Part shown: positions 57,149 to 64,000 of the stretch, piece by piece
How the letters are laid out: each line of letters begins with the position of its first letter
Position numbering within the stretch: the stretch's first letter is position 1
Origin: Progne subis subis
Lineage: Eukaryota; Chordata; Aves; Passeriformes; Hirundinidae
Assembly: GCA_022316685.1 (NCBI GenBank)
Contig: JAKJHU010000385.1
Location: 124,001-188,000 of the forward strand
Length of the DNA: 64,000 nt
Direction: 5' to 3'
Notes under the pieces: model-generated
What the model was told of the DNA's origin: nothing
What the model saw: only the letters and a program-made list of their open reading frames with translations
Database searches by the model: none
Translations under genes and position numbers: made by a program

Positions 57149-59692
57149 TTAGCATTCCCCCAAAGAGCTGTGGCAGTGTTCCTGCTGGGAGAGGGCTCTT
57201 TCTTCCCAGGAAGCTGGCTCAGTGCTGGGCTTGCCTACGGGCTGGGGATGCTGGGCCATTCCCAACGACTCGCTTTAAACTCCTGTTTGTCCTCTGAGGC
57301 TGAGCAAGTATCACGTGCAACCCTCACCCGTGTTTTGTCATTTCCACTGACATCCTTCTGAGAGAGATGCCTGCGGGGCTGACCCATCTACCAGTGCTTG
57401 GAGGCTTGGTAGGGACACAGTTACGGCCCACTCTGCTTCTCCAAACGCTCGCTGCCCATCCTTGTGGGAGCTGGTGTTCGAGTGTGTTCATTTGGTTGAT
57501 ACTGTGTTTCCTTTTGATCTTGGTGTTTGGGATGTTTTCTTCCCTGTTCCCCTTGGAAAGTGGAGCACCTTGTTTGTCCCTGCTTCGCTGCGCCCATCCC
57601 CCAGGCTGGAATGGAACCCAACTCTGTTCCACTCCCACCTTCTCCCTGATCGGGGAGTGGCTTGTCCCTGCCTCTAGGCCCTTCCCCGCTCTGGGAAAAA
57701 GGCCTGCGACTGCCGGCAGCTCTGTCTCTCTGGCACCGGCGGGGACGGGGAAGGAGCTAAGGAAGAGCTGCGGCCGGCAGGGCAGGAGCCCAGAATCAAG
57801 CCATGATATGCCCCAGGACAGAGGGCAAGCGCGGTGCCTTTTGCCATCGACGGTCATCTGGGTCTCTCAAAAGAACCACCACAAGCAGGGATGGGGCAAG
57901 CACGTGGAACTGTGACTTTGCACTGGCCAGGGCAGCCCCGCTGCAAGAGCAGCCTCTCCAGCGCTTCACAGCAGCCTGGTGCCTGGCAGCAGTTGATGGG
58001 GAGGAAATGACTTGGGTGGCCACAGGGCCCAGCCTGTGTGGCCGTGGCCGTGTGGCCGTGCCTGCGCCATGCTGCAGGCAGGGGCTGCCTGGTGCTGGCT
58101 GTGGATTGCCCAAGAGGTAGGCCATGGCCGCTCCCTGCAGTCCCGTCCCTGCCCGATTTCCCCTTTGCCCAGGGAGGCTCAAGGGCAGGCAAGTGCAGGC
58201 TCAGGAGCTGATGCTGCCCACTGCAGAGTGTCCTGGCTCACCTGGAGGCAGCCAGTGGCAGCTCTGGGGCTCGTGCAGGGGCGCTGGGGCTGTGACCCCC
58301 CACTGCCACCAAAGGCTACGGCGGCTGCCTTGCCGGCACGGTGGGCTGTGGAGCACACTTTGGGGAGCAGAGGGGACACAAGGCAGGCCTCCACTGAAGG
58401 GCTAGCCTGTGTGGGAAGAGCGGGCAGAGTGAAGGGACGCAGGACGCTGCGAGTGGGGCAGTTGAAAGCAACAGCTGAGGACAGCCGAAAGGCCAAAGAG
58501 AGCAGAAGAACTTGTTGCACATGAGGAGTGGGGGCTGAAGGTGTGTGCTGGCCTTTTGCCGGTGCCTCAGAGGGACCGGCAACCTGAGCACGTGAGGCAA
58601 TGGGGAACAAAGACACGCAGAGCTCCTTATGCGTCCAGAGAACATGTGCCTGTTGCTGGTGGGCAGCTGTGTGAGCTGCTGCCAGAGAGCCAGGGGCTCT
58701 GAGGGCACGCCGTCCCTGCTTCCCTCAAGGGGAAGGACAGCACAGCTGCCGGAGCTGCTTGCCAGGGTGCGTGCGCTTTCATCGCTGCCTTGCAGCAATG
58801 GGTTGGGAGTTGCCAGTGCCCGGAGCCAAGCTGTCCCTCTCCCGCTGTGTGACTCGCAGCAGGCTGGAAGCAGCGCTAGCACGGCCGGCTGCTGCCCCTG
58901 CCTGGCGACAGCAGAGGCTGGCACGGGCAGCCTCTTGCCAGACTGCAGGTGGCCCAGGCAGGACTGGGCTTTCCGTCGGCAGAGATGCCCAAGGGATGGG
59001 GCCGGGCCCATGCGAGCTGTGGCCATCACTCTGGTGATCCAGCGGCAGCACTAATCCTGCCCACTTACAGCAGCTGGGACTGAGCAGCCAGACACGTAGC
59101 CTGAGCCTGTGGAATGAAGCTGCCCAGGCAGGGCCAGACCTGGAGCAGGGATTCCACTCCTGGTGTGGCCAGCACATCAGGCCATGCAAGTGTTGCAGCA
59201 AGTGCAGAGGAGGCCAGCGGGTTGCTAAGGTGAGCAGCTCTCCTGTGGAGACAGCTTGAGAGAGATGGAGCTGCTCAGGCTGGAGAAGAGAAGGTTGTGT
59301 GCGGAGGCCTCCCAGTGCCTTGCAGTGTCTGCCAGGAGCTCGTAGGGAGCTGCAGAGGCATTCTGTGACAGCAATTGTAGTGATAGGCTAAGGGGTTGGA
59401 GCTGGCAGGCAGGTGGGGAGAGCTGCCTGGGCATGGGAACTGCAGCCGCCTTTGTGTCTGCAGGATCTTCTCCGGCACAGGGCAGAGGCTGTTCCCAGCC
59501 AGCAGTTCCACAGCCTTGGGGGAGCCATGGGCTAGGCATTGTTGGCACCTGACCTCTTCCTGATGTGGCCCGGGCTCCTGGGAGAGCTTGGCTGCCACAG
59601 CCTGGGCTCCCATTTTCAGTGGCAGGCCTTTCCTGGCCATCAGCGCCCTGGTGCCTGAGTGGGTCTTGCCGGCCCTGAGGCAGGCGGTGCTG
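57149..59692 (+). repeat. spacer of array unit p3-p4
   Basis: Counterpart of 33504-36056 (hydrophobic frame region at about 57480-57560, CR1-like relic at about 59190-59400). Close to the p4 spacer, from which it differs mainly by small indels. Confidence 0.8.
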
Positions 59693-59791
59693 TGAGGTCA
59701 CAAATGGCGTGACAGCGGGTGAGGCTGGGCTGTGATGTCACGCCTGTGGCGGCCCCAGCATTGTGAGGTCACCGGGCCATCCCTATATAAG
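59693..59791 (+). promoter_or_regulatory. promoter of p4: TATATAAG plus three TGAnGTCA sites
   Basis: TGAGGTCA at 59693-59700 and TATATAAG at 59784-59791. Two bases shorter than p1 between the sites. Confidence 0.68.
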
Positions 59792-59825
59792 GCGGGCCGG
59801 CCCCACAGCCGCCAGTGCAGTGGCG

Positions 59826-61060
59826 ATGGCACGTGTCGGAGCCGTGAGCGACGTCAGCGTCCTGCTGGCTGCACTTGCCCTGCTGCTGGCCACGGTGGCT
59901 GTCCGCTGGGTCATTGGCCACCGGGCACGGCAGGGCCGGCAGGCCGGGACTCGGAGGCCGCGCAAGCAGCTCGGGGGCCGGGCCAGGGGCCCACGCAGGA
60001 GCCCAGGAGCCCCTGTGGCTGCCAGGGCCTCCGGGCCTGGCGCAAGCCCTCGGAAGCGTCCCGATGCTCCCGCCACTTGCCCCAAGGGACCCGGCAGCTG
60101 CGGCCCCTGCTCAGCGTGGCCAAGGAGCTGCAGGGGCTGATGCTGCTGCTCCGGGCTCACCGTGGGACATGGGCTCCGCTTCATCCTGCCATGTGGCGGG
60201 CGCTGTGGGTGCACCTGCAGCAGCTGGGCAAGCGAGGCCACCTGCCCTGCTGTGCCTCGTCCCGCTGCTGGGGCGCTTCTGTGCCTCTGGCAGGCTCCTC
60301 CCAGCCAGAGGGGCCATTCCTGGCACAGCTTCCAGCCCTTCCAGGAGATTGTGTTGGACACCAAGCATCCCTGGGAGAAGCTCGGCCCGGCCCAGATCCA
60401 GCCTTCCGGGAGCTTCCACCGCCTCTGACGGCCTCCAACCCTGCAAGTCCCTCCCTGCTCTCACCACCTCCCTCCCTCGCAGAACCTCCCCAGCGCCGAG
60501 ACGCCGCCTCCCTCCCAGCAGCTTGCCACAGCCTCCATCCCTGCTGAGAGCCCCCAGCCCTTCAAGATCCTGCGCCTGCCAAGACCTGTCCTGGCGCCCA
60601 GTTCCTGCCTCCCTCCCACACATTCCCTCCTGGAGGCCTCCAGCCCTCCCGGCCTCTCAGGAAAGCCTCCGCGCCTGCGCAGCCTGAGCAAGCGCTGGAC
60701 ACCTCCTCCTGCTCCCTTCCACATCAACAGCATCCCGTGCACATCGAGAGCCCCGGCGTGTCCCAGGGCACTGACACGGCCAGGGAAAGCTGGAAGCACA
60801 AACAGGAGCCCAGCTGGAGAAGGAGAGGCATTCCCAGGAGCAGGTGGCTGAGCCACAAGCATCCTGCAGCCACCAGTGTCCAGCGCAGGGCTCCAGGATG
60901 CTGTGCCTGACTCAGGCAGCAACAGCCCCAGCTGGGTGGCACAGACGGCGCCCACGAGACCATGGCGCTTGCGTGGTCTCCAGGAGGCTGCCCCGAGACG
61001 GCCCCCGCAGCCCAGGCAGGTGGTCACAGGCCTCGGAGGGCCCTTCCACCCTAGTGTTAA
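59826..61060 (+). pseudogene. array gene copy p4: same deletion as p3
   Basis: Near-copy of p3, with the same missing base after CGPC. There is an added short loss at CGCTGCTGGGGCGCTTC (p3 CGCTGCTCCGGGCGCTTC) and a lost G before the final GTGTTAA. Stop at 61058-61060, AATAAA at 61060-61065. Confidence 0.55.
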
Positions 61061-61065
61061 ATAAA

Positions 61066-63596
61066 TTAGCATTCCCCCAAAGAGCTGTGGCAGTGTTCCT
61101 GCTGGGAGAGGGCTCTTTTCTTCCCAGGAGCTGGCTCAGTGCTGGGCTTGCCTACGGGCTGGGGATGCTGGGCCATTCCCAACGACTCGCTTTAAACTCC
61201 TGTTTGTCCTCTGAGGCTGAGCAAGTATCACGTGCAACCCTCACCCGTGTTTTTGTCATTTCCACTGACATCCTTCTGAGAGAGATGCCTGCGGGGCTGA
61301 CCCATATACCAGTGCTTGGAGGCTTGGTAGGGACACAGTTACGGCTCCACTCTGCTTCTCCAAACTCCGCTGCCCATCCTTGTGGGAGCTGGTGTTCGAG
61401 TGTGTTCATTTGGTTGATACTGTGTTTCCTTTTGATCTTGGTGTTTGGGATGTTTTCTTCCCTGTTCCCCTTGGAAAGTGGAGCACCTTGTTTGTCCCTG
61501 CTTCGCTGCGCCCATCCCCCAGGCTGGAATGGAACCCAACTCTGTTCCACTCCCACCTTCTCCCTGATCGGGGAGTGGCTTGTCCCTGCCTCTAGGCCCT
61601 TCCCCGCTCTGGGAAAAAGGCCTGCGACTGCCGGCAGCTCTGTCTCTCTGGCACCGGCGGGGACGGGGAAGGAGCTAAGGAAGAGCTGCGGCCGGCAGGG
61701 CAGGAGCCCAGAATCAAGCCATGATATGCCCCAGGACAGAGGGCAAGCGGGTGCCTTTTGCCATCGACGGTCATCTGGGTCTCTCAAAAGAACCACCACA
61801 AGCAGGGATGGGGCAAGCACGTGGAACTGTGACTTTGCATGGCCAGGGCAGCCCCGCTGCAAGAGCAGCCTCTCCAGCGCTTCACAGCAGCCTGGTGCCT
61901 GGCAGCAGTTGATGGGGAGGAAATGACTTGGGTGGCCACAGGGCCCAGCCTGTGTGGCCGTGTGGCCGTGCCTGCGCCATGCTGCAGGCAGGGGCTGCCT
62001 GGTGCTGGCTGTGGATTGCCCAAGAGGTAGGCCATGGCCGCTCCCTGCAGTCCCGTCCCTGCCCGATTTCCCTTTGCCCAGGGAGGCTCAAGGGCAGGCA
62101 AGTGCAGGCTCAGGAGCTGATGCTGCCCACTGCAGAGTGTCCTGGCTCACCTGGAGGCAGCCAGTGGCAGCTCTGGGGCTCGTGCAGGGGCGCTGGGGCT
62201 GTGACCCCCCACTGCCACCAAAGGCTACGGCGGCTGCCTTGCCGGCACGGTGGGCTGTGGAGCACACTTTGGGGAGCAGAGGGGACACAAGGCAGGCCTC
62301 CACTGAAGGGCTAGCCTGTGTGGGAAGAGCGGGCAGAGTGAAGGGACGCAGGACGCTGCGAGTGGGGCAGTTGAAAGCAACAGCTGAGGACAGCCGAAAG
62401 GCCAAAGAGAGCAGAAGAACTTGTTGCACATGAGGAGTGGGGGCTGAAGGTGTGTGCTGGCCTTTTGCCGGTGCCTCAGAGGGACCGGCAACCTGAGCAC
62501 GTGAGGCAAGGGGAACAAAGACACGCAGAGCTCCTTATGCGTCCAGAGAACATGTGCCTGTTGCTGTGTGGGCAGCTGTGTGAGCTGCTGCCAAGAGAGC
62601 CAGGGGCTCTGAGGGCACGCCGTCCCTGCTTCCCTCAAGGGGAAGGACAGCACAGCTGCCGGAGCTGCTTGCCAGGGTGCGTGCGCTTTCATCGCTGCCT
62701 TGCAGCAATGGGTTGGGAGTTGCCAGTGCCCGGAGCCAAGCTGTCCCTCTCCCGTGTGTGACTCGCAGCAGGCTGGAAGCAGCGCTAGCACGGCCGGCTG
62801 CTGCCCCTGCCTGGCGACAGCAGAGGCTGGCACGGGCAGCCTCTTGCCAGACTGCAGGTGGCCCACGCAGGACTGGGCTTTCCGTCGGCAGAGATGCCCA
62901 AGGGATGGGGCCGGGCCCATGCGAGTGGCCATCACTCTGGTGATCCAGCGGCAGCACTAATCCTGCCCACTTACAGCAGCTGGGACTGAGCAGCCAGACA
63001 CGTAGCCTGAGCCTGTGGAATGAAGCTGCCCAGGCAGGGCCAGACCTGGAGCAGGATTCCACTCCTGGTGTGGCCAGCACATCAGGCCATGCAAGTGTTG
63101 CAGCAAGTGCAGAGGAGGCCAGCGGGTTGCTAAGGTGAGCAGCTCTCCTGTGGAGACAGCTTGAGAGAGAGTTGGAGCTGCTCAGGCTGGAGAAGAGAAG
63201 GTTGTGCGGAGGCCTCCCAGTGCCTTGCAGTGTCTGCCAGGAGCTCGTAGGGAGCTGCAGAGCATTCTGTGACAGCAATTGTAGTGAGAGGCTAAGGGGT
63301 TGGAGCTGGCAGGCAGGTGGGGAGAGCTGCCTGGGCATGGGAACTGCAGCCGCCTTTGTGTCTGCAGGATCTTCTCCGGCACAGGGCAGAGGCTGTTCCC
63401 AGCCAGCAGTTCCACAGCCTTGGGGGAGCCATGGGCTAGGCATTGTTGGCACCTGACCTCTTCCTGATGTGGCCCGGGCTCCTGGGAGAGCTTGGCTGCC
63501 ACAGCCTGGGCTCCCATTTTCAGTGGCAGGCCTTTCCTGGCCATCAGCGCCCTGGTGCCTGAGTGGGTCTTGCCGGCCCTGAGGCAGGCGGTGCTG
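61066..63596 (+). repeat. spacer of array unit p4-p5
   Basis: Counterpart of 57149-59692. CR1-like relic at about 63080-63300. Opposite-strand frame starting MARKGLPLKMGAQAVAAK at 63544. Confidence 0.8.
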
Positions 63597-63696
63597 TGAG
63601 GTCACAAATGGCGTGACAGCGGCTGAGGCTGGGCTGTGATGTCACGCCATGTGGCGGCCCCAGCATTGTGAGGTCACCGGGCCATCCCTATATAAG
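63597..63696 (+). promoter_or_regulatory. promoter of p5: TATATAAG plus three TGAnGTCA sites
   Basis: TGAGGTCA at 63597-63604 and TATATAAG at 63689-63696. Both inverted arms are perfect. Confidence 0.68.
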
Positions 63697-63730
63697 GCGG
63701 GCCGGCCCCACAGCCGCCAGTGCAGTGGCG

Positions 63731-64000
63731 ATGGCACGTGTCGGAGCCGTGAGCGACGTCAGCGTCCTGCTGGCTGCACTTGCCCTGCTGCTGGCCACGG
63801 TGGCTGTCCGCTGGGTCATTGGCCACCGGGCACGGCAGGGCCGGCAGGCCGGGACTCGGAGGCCGCGCAAGCAGCTCGGGGGCCGGGCCAGGGGCCCACG
63901 CAGGAGCCCAGGAGCCCCTGTGGCTGCCAGGGCCTCCGGGCCTGGCAAGCCCTCGGAAGCGTCCCGATGCTCCCGCCACTTGCCCCAAGGGACCCGGCAG
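63731..64000 (+). pseudogene. array gene copy p5: 5' part, two-base deletion, cut by window end
   Basis: MARVGAVSDVSVLLAALALL as in p1. CCTGGCAAGCCC at about 63941-63952 lacks two bases present in p3 and p4 (CCTGGCGCAAGCCC), which shifts the frame. The rest lies outside the window. Confidence 0.5.

Overview
The window looks like avian nuclear DNA, most likely from a songbird. The evidence is several CR1 LINE fragments ending in the usual ATTCTGTG-type tail, an avian OR14-like olfactory receptor, a KRAB-less multi-finger C2H2 gene with a two-exon layout, and endogenous retroviruses (ERVs) of gamma, beta-like and alpha-like character. No prokaryotic, tRNA, rRNA or CRISPR feature was seen. Species and chromosome cannot be read from the sequence. 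The ERV load and ampliconic gene array would suit a W, Z-amplicon, germline-restricted or dot chromosome, but that is inference.

Layout. 1-3.9 kb: 5' half of a gammaretrovirus-like ERV on the minus strand (LTR, tRNA-Phe-like primer site, broken gag, start of pro-pol). 4.2-19.4 kb: a host region bounded by an inverted duplication (4.2-5.1 kb against 17.1-19.4 kb) that carries the same CR1 insertion in both arms. Inside it lie an olfactory receptor pseudogene with one missing base, a ~140-bp tandem repeat, a 41-bp minisatellite with RFX-like half sites, a C2H2 zinc-finger gene with one extra base, and solo LTRs. 19.4-25.4 kb, 30.7-39.35 kb and 54.4-64 kb: seven copies (two minus, five plus) of an unrecognised gene in ~3.9-kb units. 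The gene starts MARVGAVSD, has one N-terminal membrane segment, then a basic and Pro/Ser-rich body. Every copy has the same compact promoter: three TGAnGTCA sites and a TATATAAG box. The stop codon overlaps the AATAAA signal.

25.4-30.7 kb and 39.35-54.4 kb are ERVs. One family (B; 25.4-26.5 kb minus, 39.35-48.87 kb plus) pairs a beta-like gag and dUTPase-protease with an alpharetrovirus-like env; its env frame is open for 460 codons. A second family (C; 26.5-30.7 and 50.36-54.37 kb, both minus) is a deletion derivative with gag joined to a gamma-type env and no pol; both copies have the same junction.

How it fits together. The LTR end at 25399 and the LTR start at 39355, 14 kb apart on opposite strands, carry the two halves of one 6-bp target duplication (ATGGGC), and uninterrupted versions of this site exist in other units. 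Together with the C-element junctions, this suggests that the four left gene copies were once a simple head-to-tail array (32.3, 36.2, 25.1, 21.2 kb in old order) split by a provirus and then rearranged by recombination between two C elements. The best candidate for an undescribed system is the amplified gene family with a promoter of the kind used in spermatids (CREM-like sites plus TATA, almost no leader).
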